Notes: generated by a model from the letters alone, not told the origin. Positions 1-8,931 are shown, counted from the first letter of the stretch. The stretch is DNA of 53,448 nt from Thermotogae bacterium (GCA_026988035.1 JALSLY010000046.1:1-53448), one strand, 5' to 3'. Program-made: numbers and translations.

Positions 1-61
1 TAAGGCATTTGAGAAGATTATCCATCATTCATTCATTCATGATTTCATGTAGATTTTTATT

Positions 62-104
62 TTGACTCATCGATTCATTTTCGTGTAGATTTTTTATGAG
101 TCAA
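62..104. repeat. Inverted repeat upstream of the tRNA promoter
   Basis: TTGACTCAT at 62-70 is perfectly complementary to ATGAGTCAA at 96-104, with 25 bases between. It ends nine bases before the -35 box of the tRNA promoter. Two near-copies of CATGTAGATTTTTAT (about 46-60 and 81-96) also lie here. There is no T-run, so it is not an obvious terminator; it could be an operator or the end of an upstream transcript. Confidence 0.4.
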
Positions 105-112
105 CTCGCGAC

Positions 113-141
113 TTGACATATTGTGAATTGTCTGGTATCAT
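113..141 (+). promoter_or_regulatory. Promoter of the tRNA-Leu/fMet/Met cluster
   Basis: TTGACA at 113-118, a 17-base spacer and TATCAT at 136-141, with TGG just before the -10 box (extended -10). The tRNA-Leu gene starts 15 bases downstream, and the three tRNAs are only 10 to 28 bases apart, so one primary transcript is likely. Confidence 0.8.
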
Positions 142-155
142 ATTCTTGGTTGTTA

Positions 156-244
156 GCCGAGGTGGCGGAATTGGCAGACGCAACGGACTTAAAATCCGTT
201 GAGGGTTATCCCTCGTGTCGGTTCGAGTCCGATCCTCGGCACCA
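156..244 (+). tRNA. tRNA-Leu (TAA anticodon)
   Basis: The acceptor arm GCCGAGG (156-162) pairs with CCTCGGC (234-240), followed by A73 and an encoded CCA. The anticodon stem-loop gives TAA in a CTTAAAA loop. A long variable arm (GAGGGTTATCCCTC) marks a class II tRNA, as expected for leucine, and GTTCGAGTCC forms the T arm. Confidence 0.95.
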
Positions 245-254
245 ACAATTTCGG

Positions 255-331
<77 letters not shown>

Positions 332-359
332 GATTTTTTTATTCTTCTTATGCTCTAAA

Positions 360-436
360 GGCGGCGTAGCTCAGCTGGCTAGAGCATACGGTTCATACCC
401 GTAGTGTCCTGGGTTCGATTCCCAGCGCCGCCACCA
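360..436 (+). tRNA. Elongator tRNA-Met (CAT)
   Basis: Acceptor GGCGGCG (360-366) pairs fully with CGCCGCC (426-432), followed by A and CCA. The anticodon arm TACGG-TTCATAC-CCGTA gives CAT. Full acceptor pairing and no GGG/CCC anticodon stem exclude an initiator. A CAT anticodon could also belong to lysidine-modified tRNA-Ile2, but the GGCGGCG acceptor is more like elongator Met. Confidence 0.88.
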
Positions 437-594
437 TTGATAATTTGTAGTTTATGAATATGAGTCCCCTTCGCTTCGAGTTTTTTTATTCGTACGGACT
501 TTAACTGTTGATATTAATAAAATAAAATCCCATAAAATTAAATTATATTGTCTTCCCCATTCGACTGTGGATAAAATAAAAAAACGTGGAAACA

Positions 595-627
595 AAAGGG
601 GTGTATTAGCTAACGTGCCACCCCTTT
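595..627 (-). terminator. Terminator after the chemotaxis receptor gene
   Basis: AAAGGGGTG (595-603) pairs with CACCCCTTT (619-627) around a 15-base loop. On the minus strand it is followed by TTTTGTTT. It lies 55 bases past the stop of the receptor gene and fits an intrinsic terminator for that transcript. Confidence 0.65.
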
Positions 628-682
628 AATTATTTTTATCAACGCTCTTCAAAAAGACTCCACTGCTGTGAGGCAGCTAAAT

Positions 683-2302
683 TTAAACTTTGAAAAAATT
701 GAGTTTTTCGTTCAATTTGTTGGATTGTTTTTCAACAGGTCTGATCGATGCGTATGCTTCTTCCATTGAGGCGTTTATTTCCTCAAATGTCGCATTTAAG
801 TTTTGAAGTACCTCGGATGATTTGTTTAACAATTCGGAGAGTTTAGTTGCTCCGGCGGCCATTTCTTCAGAACCCGCTGCCTGTTCTTGTGAGCTCGCCG
901 CAACAGTTTGAACGGATTCTTGAAGTTTTGAAACTATCTGCTTGAGAAGCTCAAAACTTTTTAAAACACTCTGAACACTTTCAGATGTCTCGTTGGACAT
1001 ATTGGATGCCTTTTGTACCACATCGAGCGAGTTGTTTACTTCTTGGCTTATTTCTTCAAGAGTTTCTTCGATCTTTCCGGTAGCGCTGGCACTTTCTTCC
1101 GCAAGTTTTCTTATTTCATCAGCAACAACTGCAAAACCTTTTCCGGCTTCTCCGGCTCTGGCGGCTTCTATCGCGGCGTTTAAAGCGAGAAGATTTGTTT
1201 GTTCAGCTATTGAGTTTACCGTTTCAATGATCGTTCCTATATTTTCTGACAAGCGATGAAGTTTGTTCAGGCTTTCTTTTGCCGCTTCACTCACTTCTTC
1301 CGTTTTTTGCGCTCTTTCCATAGTTCCTTCGATCAATCTGTAATCATCATTTATTTCCTTTTCTATCTGTTCACCGTGTTCAGCCATTTTTTGGGCTGCC
1401 TTAGAATTCGTGTCAGAAGTCGACGCCAACTCTTCAAGACTCGCGTTTATTTCCTCAAGTGAGGCACTGTTGTCGGTAACATCTGAGCTCAAGGCATCCA
1501 AATCCTTTGAAGCTTGATTTATGTTTTCGGATACTTCTTTAAAAACCGTTCCAAGTTTTTTGATACTTGAGACAGTTTCTTTGGAAGCATCGATTCCACT
1601 GCTTATAGCGTCCATAAAAATGTTTCTTAGCTTTTCAATTGAAGTGGCCATTCTTCCAATTTCATCTTTACTGTTTACAATGTCCATTTTTACGTTTAAG
1701 ATACCTTTAGACATGTTTTCAACAAGAATCATGACAGTTTTTATTGGCTTCACTAAAATTCTGGCACTCAGGAATGCAACAAGCAACGCGACGATAACTA
1801 TGATGATACTCAGGGCAATGATCACCATTCGAGTTTGATTTATCTGTCCAATTCGTGTATTTTTAAACGCTTCCACGGTGATACTGAGAGACGAATCAAG
1901 GTTTTTCATTATCGTGGAAAATTCCGCATATCTTTGTTGAGACAAATCTTTTACGTTCGTGCCTGAAGCGTCTTTTATTAACTCTTTCAGGAAAGAGATC
2001 TCTTTTGCAAGATCGTTTCGAACATTTCCTGAGAAGTTTGGAAGCATTGAATTGAGAACTGACAAAATCTTGCTGAGGGTTGAAATAGCACCATCGAAAG
2101 CATTTTGATCTTTTGACCATATAGCATCTTTGAGAGCAAGTTCTGCCGAATCTATTTCTTGGATTTTAGCGTTTGCCTCATCAATACGGCTACTTGTGCT
2201 GTTTATTGCCGAGAATTCATAAATTGAGACAACTCCTAATAGCACCACTAAGCCTATGATGATTAGAAAACCGATCAGAGTTTTCGAAAATACACTTTTC
2301 AA
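683..2302 (-). CDS. Methyl-accepting chemotaxis protein
   Basis: A transmembrane chemoreceptor that would signal through CheW/CheA. The 539-residue protein has a first membrane helix at about 7-27, an extracytoplasmic helical sensor of about 130 residues, a second helix at 158-180, a HAMP linker (about 181-233) and a long coiled-coil signalling domain. The invariant hairpin tip reads [20 protein letters not shown] at about 365-384, and a likely methylation segment rich in Q/E/A lies at 469-485. There is no C-terminal NWETF-type CheR tether. The sensor lacks a recognisable Cache or PAS signature, so the ligand is unknown. It overlaps the upstream HD-GYP gene by 4 bases (ATGA), so the two are translationally coupled; a shared motility or cyclic-di-GMP output is an inference. 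Confidence 0.93.
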   Translation of the reverse strand: MKSVFSKTLIGFLIIIGLVVLLGVVSIYEFSAINSTSSRIDEANAKIQEIDSAELALKDAIWSKDQNAFDGAISTLSKILSVLNSMLPNFSGNVRNDLAKEISFLKELIKDASGTNVKDLSQQRYAEFSTIMKNLDSSLSITVEAFKNTRIGQINQTRMVIIALSIIIVIVALLVAFLSARILVKPIKTVMILVENMSKGILNVKMDIVNSKDEIGRMATSIEKLRNIFMDAISSGIDASKETVSSIKKLGTVFKEVSENINQASKDLDALSSDVTDNSASLEEINASLEELASTSDTNSKAAQKMAEHGEQIEKEINDDYRLIEGTMERAQKTEEVSEAAKESLNKLHRLSENIGTIIETVNSIAEQTNLLALNAAIEAARAGEAGKGFAVVADEIRKLAEESASATGKIEETLEEISQEVNNSLDVVQKASNMSNETSESVQSVLKSFELLKQIVSKLQESVQTVAASSQEQAAGSEEMAAGATKLSELLNKSSEVLQNLNATFEEINASMEEAYASIRPVEKQSNKLNEKLNFFKV

Positions 2303-4068
2303 TTTTCCTTCCCCCTTTGAGGTTTATTTTTTCGAGGATGTTCAAGATTTTCGAATTTTAGAATTTTGTGAAAATCCTTGTACAATTTTCTTATTTTCGG
2401 TTGCGCTTCTATAAATGCTTCAATGACCTGTGGATCAAAGTGAGTGCCCGATTCTTCAACGATGATTTCCACAGATTTATCGTAGCCAAGTGCTTTTTTA
2501 TAAGGTCTTTCTGTTGTTAATGCATCAAGCACGTCTCCAACAGCTACTATACGTGCACACAAAGGAATTTCTTCACCTTTCAAGCCATCTGGATACCCGC
2601 GACCGTCCCATCTTTCATGGTGGGAGCGTACAATCTCTTTACCAATTTCAAAAAAATGTTCATGGCTTTTTAGGTCTACTTGATCAAGGATCGCATATCC
2701 ATTGGTCGTATGATTCTTCATTATTTCAAACTCATCGCTATTGAGTTTTCCGGGTTTTCTGAGTATGTAATCTGGTACGCTAACTTTTCCTATATCATGA
2801 AGCGGAGCTTGCTCATGGATCCGTTCAATAAAATCTAAGGTCAGTATCTTTGAAAATTTTGGATTTTTGGCAAGTTGTTCTGCTATAGCACGTGAATACG
2901 ACGCCATTCTAACCAGATGCTCACCCGTTTCTTCGTCTTTACCTTCTACTAATTTAGTAAGGCCAACAAGCGTGCTAAGAACAAGGTTCTGAACTGTTAC
3001 CGTCTTCTTGTGGAGTAATGCCAAAACGTTGGCCACAACTTTTAAGTCTTCAATATCTTCTTTCTTGAACGTATCTTTCTTAAATGAACTTAAAAACAAG
3101 AGAGCATCACACTCACCACCTACACAAAGAGGGAGAATTAGAGCCGACCTCATTCCTTCTTCGAAGATGGAGCCCATTATTGAATAGGGATGACTTTTCA
3201 AATAATCCTCAATATTGTTAACCACGTGTATTCTTCTCGACTTTATAGTGTTTAAAGATTCTTCTGATAACTCCTGAGAAAAACCTTTGCCTATAATAAC
3301 CCTCTTCGAATCGTTAAGAGCTTCTTTAACAATCATTTTGTTTCTTAAGATCTCTGCAAAGGTTAATCGGTTAATTTCGATCGACTTTTTCAATTCTGAA
3401 AAAAGTTCTTTCGCAAACTCTTGCAAAGTTCTCGAACGTCCTCCTAAGTTTAAAACGATTCTGTAAAGCTTTACGCGCCTTGCCATAAGATTGAACCCAT
3501 CGATCAATCTTTCAGTCTCAACGTAGGAAGAATTCTCCGATTTAAACTGATGGAAAAGGCTAAAACTTGAAAGCTGTTCTGAAATGCTTTTTACATGACT
3601 CAAGAGATGTTTTCGAATGGTTTTGGAAAGGGAGATTACAATGATAATTGAAAGTAAAATCACTACCACAAAAATAGCCATGAATATCTCGGTAGCCTTC
3701 TTAACAGCTTTTATCAAGGAAATGTTGATGTTGTTGAGCGTGCGGAAAGCAAACAAGGCACTACTGGGGAATTTTCTTAAGCTATTCAAAGAATCTTTGA
3801 TTTCTTCTATTCTTTTTTGATTTACAAATGGAATAGATGACATTCTCTTTAGCAAATACGAATTTTCCTTAGAGATCAAAGTCAGCCTTTGGTTTTGGCC
3901 ATTTTGTTTGATAACGCTTCCTAAATAGGTTTCGGAAAACTCCTCTACAGAGTACACTCGTGGAATGAAATAAGCGTCATACAAAAAAGCAAGAAAAAGA
4001 GCAAACAGCAATAAACTGCTGAGCGTTAAAATGCTCAAGTTAATTTGTTTCTTAATGGAATGAAACAT
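2299..4068 (-). CDS. Membrane HD-GYP domain protein (putative c-di-GMP phosphodiesterase)
   Basis: HD-GYP proteins hydrolyse cyclic di-GMP. The 589-residue protein has membrane helices at about 12-30 and 129-147 enclosing a short outer segment, a coiled linker, a GAF-like region (about 205-350) and a C-terminal HD-GYP domain. Metal-site residues are visible: H384, the HD pair at 424-425 followed by GK, HH at 483-484, and the GYP signature GRGYP at 489-493, so it is probably active. It is the first gene of a two-gene unit with the chemoreceptor, which begins inside its stop codon. A promoter fits at 4115-4144. The GAF assignment is weaker than the HD-GYP one. Confidence 0.9.
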   Translation of the reverse strand: MFHSIKKQINLSILTLSSLLLFALFLAFLYDAYFIPRVYSVEEFSETYLGSVIKQNGQNQRLTLISKENSYLLKRMSSIPFVNQKRIEEIKDSLNSLRKFPSSALFAFRTLNNINISLIKAVKKATEIFMAIFVVVILLSIIIVISLSKTIRKHLLSHVKSISEQLSSFSLFHQFKSENSSYVETERLIDGFNLMARRVKLYRIVLNLGGRSRTLQEFAKELFSELKKSIEINRLTFAEILRNKMIVKEALNDSKRVIIGKGFSQELSEESLNTIKSRRIHVVNNIEDYLKSHPYSIMGSIFEEGMRSALILPLCVGGECDALLFLSSFKKDTFKKEDIEDLKVVANVLALLHKKTVTVQNLVLSTLVGLTKLVEGKDEETGEHLVRMASYSRAIAEQLAKNPKFSKILTLDFIERIHEQAPLHDIGKVSVPDYILRKPGKLNSDEFEIMKNHTTNGYAILDQVDLKSHEHFFEIGKEIVRSHHERWDGRGYPDGLKGEEIPLCARIVAVGDVLDALTTERPYKKALGYDKSVEIIVEESGTHFDPQVIEAFIEAQPKIRKLYKDFHKILKFENLEHPRKNKPQRGKEN

Positions 4069-4114
4069 GCTAACTTAAAGCTCCTCTCCGCATATCACTT
4101 TACAAACGACAATT

Positions 4115-4144
4115 ATTATGCCATAATTTACGGAAGCATGTCAA
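4115..4144 (-). promoter_or_regulatory. Promoter of the HD-GYP/chemoreceptor unit
   Basis: On the minus strand, TTGACA (4139-4144) is followed after 18 bases by CATAAT (4115-4120), with TATGG preceding the -10 box. The HD-GYP start codon is 47 bases downstream. Confidence 0.7.
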
Positions 4145-4218
4145 ATAGTTTAACCAAATATTACAAACATAGTATAAATTTAATTTGAGTAATATAAGGC
4201 TAAGAGGAGGTGATACCT

Positions 4219-4818
4219 ATGAACAGAGTTTGCCCAATTCGAGATAGAAAGAAAATCAAAGTTCTGAAACTCCTCTTGGAAACGCGTGGGGATTATAGGG
4301 ATCTCTTATTATTCACACTGGGAATAAACACGGGATTATACATTTCTGATATCCTATCAATGAAATGGGCGTTATTTCTGACCGATACCGGGAGATTGAA
4401 GAAAACGGGCTCGAAAATAGCAATTAAAGAACGAAAAACGAAGAAGATGAAAATTTTTATCTTGAACAAACCGATTTATCGTGCACTGAATTTGTACTTC
4501 AACCATCTTGAAAGCCTGTCGAAGGATGATTATGTTTTTGCATCGCAAAAGCTCGAGAATGGTCGAATAAGACCAATAACTCGTCAGTATGCATGGTTTT
4601 TACTCAACAAATACGCTAAGATGGTCGGGATACACCAAAAAATAGGTACACACACACTTCGTAAAACTTTTGGATACCACCTTTATAAAAAGGGTGTACC
4701 GCTTTACAAAATTCAGGAGGCGTTGAATCAAGTAAGTCCATCTGCTACTTTACGCTACATAGGTGTTGCAGAGGAACTTGATGAATATGACACAACTTAT
4801 ATAAGTCCGAATTTGTAA
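4219..4818 (+). CDS. Small tyrosine-recombinase (phage integrase family) protein, active site altered
   Basis: Resembles the short (about 180-200 residue) catalytic-domain-only integrases of Firmicutes and Thermotogota. ATG at 4219 is chosen because a near-perfect ribosome binding site, AGAGGAGGTGAT, ends about 6 bases before it. Box II HTLRKTFGYH keeps its His and Arg, and the C-terminal TLRYIGV keeps the tyrosine nucleophile. However, box I reads GLYISDIL where the family has GLRISD, so the first catalytic Arg is Tyr. The segment before the nucleophile reads NQVSPS where NHSSPS is usual, so a His is Gln. A nonreplicating or regulatory DNA-binding role is therefore possible. No flanking attachment-site repeats or mobile cargo were seen. 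A weak promoter, TTAACC-17-TATAAA, lies upstream. Confidence 0.85.
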   Translation: MNRVCPIRDRKKIKVLKLLLETRGDYRDLLLFTLGINTGLYISDILSMKWALFLTDTGRLKKTGSKIAIKERKTKKMKIFILNKPIYRALNLYFNHLESLSKDDYVFASQKLENGRIRPITRQYAWFLLNKYAKMVGIHQKIGTHTLRKTFGYHLYKKGVPLYKIQEALNQVSPSATLRYIGVAEELDEYDTTYISPNL

Positions 4819-5036
4819 AAATCTATTTGGTTCACTATGAAGATATTAGAAAACATGTGAAAGCCTTTTATTCGGAGTTTTGCTTATTATTTATGACATA
4901 ACATTTTTGAGTAAGATTTACACTCATAACAAGAACTTACAGTATGAATTTAGTGCTTTTCTTCTCATGATTTTTTTCTCATCAGTTTGATGTGGGTAAT
5001 TGAATTTTATCTATTTTTCACTTTGCAAATGATATG

Positions 5037-5057
5037 ACCCCCTCAAAATGAGGGGGT
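5037..5057. other. Strong hairpin in the 4,819-5,191 intergenic stretch
   Basis: ACCCCCTCA/TGAGGGGGT with a three-base AAA loop, a 9-bp perfect stem. It lies between the convergent integrase-like and solute-binding-protein genes. It may end both transcripts, but neither strand has a convincing T-run after it. Nothing else was recognised in the 373-base stretch. Confidence 0.5.
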
Positions 5058-5191
5058 TTGATAGAGATCCTGAATCAATTTCAGCGTAAATGTTTAAATA
5101 TGATTCTGTCTTGCAAACCAAAATGTTTTTAATGTTTTTATCACTGCTTCCAGAGAAAATAAAGACCATACCTTTTGTAAGGCAGAGTAGT

Positions 5192-7039
5192 TCATTTTGA
5201 TAAATTGTAAAAGATAAGGTCTTTATCACGAAACGGATTATAATTTGCAGGGTATAAGCCCTTTAACCAATCTTTATAGACAAGCTGACGTGACGGTTGA
5301 ATGAGCCAAATCATCACAGCTTGATTGTAAACTTTCATGCTGATTTCCTTGTAAATCTTTTGAGCTTCGTTAGTATTTGTAGCTGCAACAGCTGCATTAA
5401 TAAGAGGATCGAAATCTTTTCGAGCCAATGCACGGAAATTATGGCCAAGCGCTAACCCGTAAACGCTATGTGAAGAAAGATAACCGTACACACGATTATA
5501 AGAGCTGGTGCCAAACCAATCCAAGGCTATCATTGGAATTTCGTTGCCAAGAAATGAATCTACAAGAGAAGCCCAGAGCGTTGGTACTGGAATGATGTTA
5601 AATTTAGGGTTTACCCGTTTTGCATAAGTTTTCAATATCTCGCACGCTTGTCTCATAGTTGGATCCGTGGAGTTATAAATGATTGCAAATTTAAATCCTT
5701 TTTCCCACACTCTACCACCGTACGCTTTTTTGAAATATTCAGCAGCTTTTGCGAGATCTTGATGGTAAATGGGAATACTTGGATCGTAGCCTATAAGTCC
5801 TTTAGATACTGGACTATTTGGTTCTATTCCAAGACCATTCCATACTTCTTTTATGTATACTTGATGTGGGAAAAGATATTCAAACCCTTTTCTTACGTTT
5901 AAGTTTGAGAAAAAATCAGGCGGTATTCCATTGCCATCTAATTTTCCAGAGTAGATGTATTTGCTGTGTGGGCTAACACTAAAAGCAAATGAGATTTGAT
6001 ATTCGGCAAGTTCTGGGATATTTTTTGAGATTTTTATTCCATTGATGTTTCTAACTTGTCCAATAAATTGTGGAGGAACTGATATTATATCGGCATTTCC
6101 ACGTATCAAATCTAATTTTCTGGTTGTGAATTCTGGCACGGTTTTTATAATCGCATATTCTATCTTTGCAGGACCAGCCCAATATTTATTAAATCTTTTC
6201 ATTATGACTTCTCTTCCTCGAATCCATTTGTATAGTTTAAAAGGTCCCGTACCATTTGTAATAGAGTAAAGAGGATCTTTTTGACGAGTTGGATTGTGAT
6301 AAAGCCACCATGTGTTGACTGTACCAGGCCACGCTCCGTGTGCAACTGCCCACTTTTTGTCTATGATCATTGCTACAGAATCAATAATGGAGCTAAAAAA
6401 TGGAGAATATGGGTGAGGTAGGTGAATTACAACGTCATTTCCTTTTATTTGAAAATCTTTTGCCAAGAGATTGAAGGTATCAATAAGTGCTTTTTTGCAT
6501 CTATCATTCCTTGGAAGTTTCGTATCGGTTGCGAAGAGCTCACTCCATGATTTCACTCCTGCGAGTTTCACACTCCATTGCGATATGTTGCTGACGTAAG
6601 AACCATTTATTTTTGGGAGCAGCGGTTCTGTCAATTCATGAGAATCTCCCCCGGCCATTCCAACTACGACGTCTCTTTCAAGAGAATACACAACATCTTG
6701 AGGAGTTAGCAAATCTCCATTTTGAAAATGGACTCCTTGCCTTATATGAAAAATGTACGTCCGACCGTTATCAAGAATGGTTTTGTCTTTGACAGAAGGA
6801 ACATTAGTTGAAAGCACGGGTGTGTATTCTGTTAAAGATGTGCCCTTAAGCTGAATAAGATTTTCGTATATATTGCTCAGAACTTCAAAGGACGCTGTAT
6901 CTATAACCATTGCTGGATCAAGAGTTTCCGCAGCTCGCTCTTGTTCATAAACAACAGTGTTCGGATGAGAAATGGATGCGAACACGAATACAGCCCACAT
7001 CACTGACAACGACACTGAAAAGAAGAACTTAAACTTCAT
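5192..7039 (-). CDS. Family 5 extracellular solute-binding protein (oligopeptide/dipeptide type)
   Basis: DppA/OppA-like proteins bind peptides or oligosaccharides and deliver them to an ABC permease. Start at 7039 (MKFKFFFSVSL) is chosen because GGAGGTGATTTT sits directly before it; an in-frame extension to 7075 would overlap the previous stop. The 615-residue protein begins with a signal peptide (about 1-22), with no lipobox Cys. Family 5 features include LDPAMVIDTASFEVLSNIYE near the N-terminus and YIFHIRQGVHFQNGDLLTPQ. It follows the dipeptidase gene by 32 bases, and no permease or ATPase genes are adjacent, so it must use a transporter encoded elsewhere. Peptides are the inferred ligand, from the dipeptidase neighbour. 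Confidence 0.88.
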   Translation of the reverse strand: MKFKFFFSVSLSVMWAVFVFASISHPNTVVYEQERAAETLDPAMVIDTASFEVLSNIYENLIQLKGTSLTEYTPVLSTNVPSVKDKTILDNGRTYIFHIRQGVHFQNGDLLTPQDVVYSLERDVVVGMAGGDSHELTEPLLPKINGSYVSNISQWSVKLAGVKSWSELFATDTKLPRNDRCKKALIDTFNLLAKDFQIKGNDVVIHLPHPYSPFFSSIIDSVAMIIDKKWAVAHGAWPGTVNTWWLYHNPTRQKDPLYSITNGTGPFKLYKWIRGREVIMKRFNKYWAGPAKIEYAIIKTVPEFTTRKLDLIRGNADIISVPPQFIGQVRNINGIKISKNIPELAEYQISFAFSVSPHSKYIYSGKLDGNGIPPDFFSNLNVRKGFEYLFPHQVYIKEVWNGLGIEPNSPVSKGLIGYDPSIPIYHQDLAKAAEYFKKAYGGRVWEKGFKFAIIYNSTDPTMRQACEILKTYAKRVNPKFNIIPVPTLWASLVDSFLGNEIPMIALDWFGTSSYNRVYGYLSSHSVYGLALGHNFRALARKDFDPLINAAVAATNTNEAQKIYKEISMKVYNQAVMIWLIQPSRQLVYKDWLKGLYPANYNPFRDKDLIFYNLSK

Positions 7040-7071
7040 AAAATCACCTCCAAAGATTATCGTGAAGAAAT

Positions 7072-8274
7072 TCAAATAAACTTGTAAACCTTTCCGGATT
7101 TCATAACAAACTTTACATTTTTCAAAAGGGTTATATCTTCAAGCGGATTTCCCTCAACTGCTATCATGTCCGCTTCTTTTTCAGGTTCAAGAGTTCCTAT
7201 TTTGCTATCCATACCGAGAAGCTCTGCACCCCATTTTGTGGTTGCCATTATCGCATCTACTGGTTTTACACCTGCGTTTACCATCAATTCAAGTTCTTGA
7301 GCGTTTTCTCCGTGCTTGTTAAAGGGTGTGGCGGCATCCGTACCCATGGCAATTTTTACGCCGGCTTTATATGCCCGAACAAAACTGCTAATATGTTGGT
7401 CCATTATCTCCTCCGTTTTTCTGACAGCGTAGTCTGGTATTCCTGCTTCTTTCCCATACTTTTTAATGTTGAATACAGCAGAAAGAGTGGCTACCAAAAA
7501 CACACCTTTTTCTTTCATCATTTGTACAGCTTCATCATCCAAAAATATGCCATGTTCAATTGAATCGATTCCCGCTCTGATGGCGTTCTTTATTCCTTCT
7601 GTACCTTGAGCGTGAGCCGCAGCCTTTTTCCCAGCTTTGTGCGCCTCTTCTATAGCAACTCTCATTTCATCTTCATTGAATTGTGGCGAACCTGGTTCGT
7701 CTCCTTCAGACATAACCCCACCCGTTGCCATCAATTTGACAAAATCGGCCCCCATCTTAAGTTGGTAACGTGCCGCTTTTCTCAATTCATCAACACCGTC
7801 GGCAATGACACCAAATCCTGAATAAGTTATTCCTGGTGCCAACCACATATCTCCATGCCCACCAGTCATTGAAATAGCTTGTCCAGAAACTCTCATCCTG
7901 GGACCATTGAGCATACCTTCTTCAATGGCTTTCTTTAGAGCTACGTCAAGAAATCCCCTATCTCCCATCACTCTTATAGTTGTAAAACCAGCCAAGAGAT
8001 CATTTTTCGCATTCACGTACGCTTTCAATGTTGCTGTGGGGAGTAAGTCTTTTAACATGGCAATTTCCATATTTGGCTCTCCGTTTCCACTCAAATGTAC
8101 ATGAGAATCTATCAATCCTGGAAGCACGGTGTATCCTTTCATATCAATAGTTTCAGCGTTAATCGATGCGTTTTTAGTTATTTCCTTTATTTTTGTTCCA
8201 TCCACTATTACACTTTCATCTTCTAAAAAGTTGCCGTTAGCGTCTATCAAATTCAGATTTTTGAGTACTATCAT
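7072..8274 (-). CDS. Metal-dependent amidohydrolase, probable Xaa-Pro/Xaa-Arg-type dipeptidase
   Basis: A 400-residue member of the amidohydrolase superfamily, closest in motifs to subfamily A (imidazolonepropionase-like; includes binuclear Zn prolidases). Visible metal and active-site elements are HVH at 58-60, GGHGD at 138-142, K180 in FVKLMATGG (candidate carboxylated Lys), H221 in AAHAQG, H241 in IEHG and D313 in GTDAAT. ATG at 8274 is used because AAGGGGTGAG precedes it; a longer in-frame extension lacks a binding site. It is first in a unit with the oligopeptide-binding protein, suggesting peptide uptake and hydrolysis. Upstream lies the Ile/Val/Leu-codon leader and attenuator (8353-8578). 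Substrate is inferred; other amidase substrates remain possible. Confidence 0.85.
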   Translation of the reverse strand: MIVLKNLNLIDANGNFLEDESVIVDGTKIKEITKNASINAETIDMKGYTVLPGLIDSHVHLSGNGEPNMEIAMLKDLLPTATLKAYVNAKNDLLAGFTTIRVMGDRGFLDVALKKAIEEGMLNGPRMRVSGQAISMTGGHGDMWLAPGITYSGFGVIADGVDELRKAARYQLKMGADFVKLMATGGVMSEGDEPGSPQFNEDEMRVAIEEAHKAGKKAAAHAQGTEGIKNAIRAGIDSIEHGIFLDDEAVQMMKEKGVFLVATLSAVFNIKKYGKEAGIPDYAVRKTEEIMDQHISSFVRAYKAGVKIAMGTDAATPFNKHGENAQELELMVNAGVKPVDAIMATTKWGAELLGMDSKIGTLEPEKEADMIAVEGNPLEDITLLKNVKFVMKSGKVYKFI

Positions 8275-8308
8275 CTTTCTCACCCCTTCATTAGAAATAG
8301 AAATCATT

Positions 8309-8338
8309 TTTATATTGAACTTTAAAAATACTTGTGAA
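8309..8338 (-). promoter_or_regulatory. Possible internal promoter of the dipeptidase gene
   Basis: On the minus strand TTCACA (8333-8338), an 18-base spacer and TATAAA (8309-8314). It lies between the attenuator terminator and the dipeptidase start. If active, the gene has a basal promoter independent of the attenuator. Confidence 0.4.
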
Positions 8339-8352
8339 AATTCAATTGATAT

Positions 8353-8441
8353 AAAAAAAGCCACATCTATTAAAGATGTGGCTGGTGGATTCACTTCGAT
8401 TTAAAAGCGTACGCTCAAATCCCCGCTCCTCCACCAGCGGG
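8353..8441 (-). promoter_or_regulatory. Transcription attenuator with terminator and antiterminator arms
   Basis: Minus-strand elements in order. Hairpin one is CCCGCT (8436-8441) with AGCGGG (8422-8427), just after the branched-chain codons of the leader peptide. A competing antiterminator pairs GCTGGTGGA (8430-8438) with TCCACCAGC (8381-8389). An intrinsic terminator pairs AGCCACATCT (8374-8383) with AGATGTGGCT (8359-8368), then a T-run to 8353. The antiterminator shares three bases with the terminator stem. An extra stem, GATTT..AGCG/CGCT..AAATC, sits inside the antiterminator loop. The arrangement fits ribosome-stalling control; no binding data exist. Confidence 0.72.
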
Positions 8442-8510
8442 CAAAATAAGTACTACATAAATTATTTTCTGTTCAATTCCAAAACTCGGCAGAACATATC
8501 TTTTAGTCAT
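8415..8510 (-). CDS. 31-residue leader peptide, branched-chain amino acid (ilv-like) type
   Basis: Begins MTKRYVLPSFGIEQ, continues KIIYVVLIL and ends PAGGGAGI. The eight codons ATA ATT TAT GTA GTA CTT ATT TTG encode I-I-Y-V-V-L-I-L, so seven of eight are Ile, Val or Leu. They stop right before a G+C-rich hairpin and then a terminator. This matches the architecture of ilv leader peptides of enterobacteria, which also have an Ile/Val run followed by Pro and Gly/Ala residues. A strong ribosome binding site, AAGGAAGG, lies 6 bases before ATG. The peptide itself need have no function. The unusual point is that a dipeptidase and an oligopeptide-binding protein follow, not ilv or leu genes. Confidence 0.75.
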   Translation of the reverse strand: MTKRYVLPSFGIEQKIIYVVLILPAGGGAGI

Positions 8511-8548
8511 TTTTTTCCTTCCTTTTTGATAAAAAGAATTTTGCAGTT

Positions 8549-8578
8549 ATCTTATCATTTTACTCTTTGTTGTGTCAA
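8549..8578 (-). promoter_or_regulatory. Promoter of the leader peptide/dipeptidase transcript
   Basis: Minus strand TTGACA (8573-8578), 18-base spacer, TAAGAT (8549-8554). The predicted start site would lie about 30 bases before the leader peptide ATG at 8510. Confidence 0.65.
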
Positions 8579-8727
8579 GTTACAATATACTTTCAAAAGT
8601 GTATACTTGACATATTTCAGATATAAAATTTTAATTTATAAAACGCTTTCCCACATAAAGTCGAAGAGGATCGCAGTTTGTTTTTCGTTTTTTACGCAGG
8701 TCTCAGCAGTGTTGCAAGAACCAGCCC

Positions 8728-8757
8728 TTGACAAAAACGTATAGAATAGCGTAAAAT
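8728..8757 (+). promoter_or_regulatory. Promoter of tRNA-Ala
   Basis: TTGACA (8728-8733), 18-base spacer, TAAAAT (8752-8757). The tRNA begins 13 bases after the -10 box. Confidence 0.8.
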
Positions 8758-8770
8758 GCAAAATGCGTGT

Positions 8771-8846
8771 GGGGTCGTAGCGCAGTTGGGAGCGCGCTTG
8801 CATGGCATGCAAGAGGTCGTGGGTTCGAATCCCATCGACTCCACCA
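8771..8846 (+). tRNA. tRNA-Ala (GGC anticodon)
   Basis: Acceptor GGGGTCG pairs with CGACTCC and includes G3:U70, the alanine identity element. Anticodon arm CTTGC-ATGGCAT-GCAAG gives GGC. A73 and CCA are encoded. It has its own promoter and terminator. Confidence 0.95.
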
Positions 8847-8848
8847 GA

Positions 8849-8876
8849 CGAGGGATAGTTGTATCCCTCGTTTTTT
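8849..8876 (+). terminator. Intrinsic terminator of tRNA-Ala
   Basis: CGAGGGATA (8849-8857) pairs with TATCCCTCG (8862-8870) around GTTG, followed by six Ts. It begins two bases after the tRNA CCA. Confidence 0.92.
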
Positions 8877-8931
8877 CATCTACATTCCTTATATTATGTA
8901 CACACCTGAAACCCTAAAAGAACCTGTGGTG

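Noticed and set aside
4819-5191. Integrase attachment site
   Set aside because: No tRNA 3' end or direct repeat pair was found flanking the recombinase-like gene.
5011-5229. 72-codon minus-strand frame after the solute-binding protein
   Set aside because: Starts at GTG inside the previous gene without a ribosome site, and runs through the 5037-5057 hairpin; composition is not protein-like.
8376-8744. 122-codon plus-strand frame
   Set aside because: Opposite to the attenuator and leader peptide; no ribosome site; Phe/Ser-rich shadow of AT-rich DNA.
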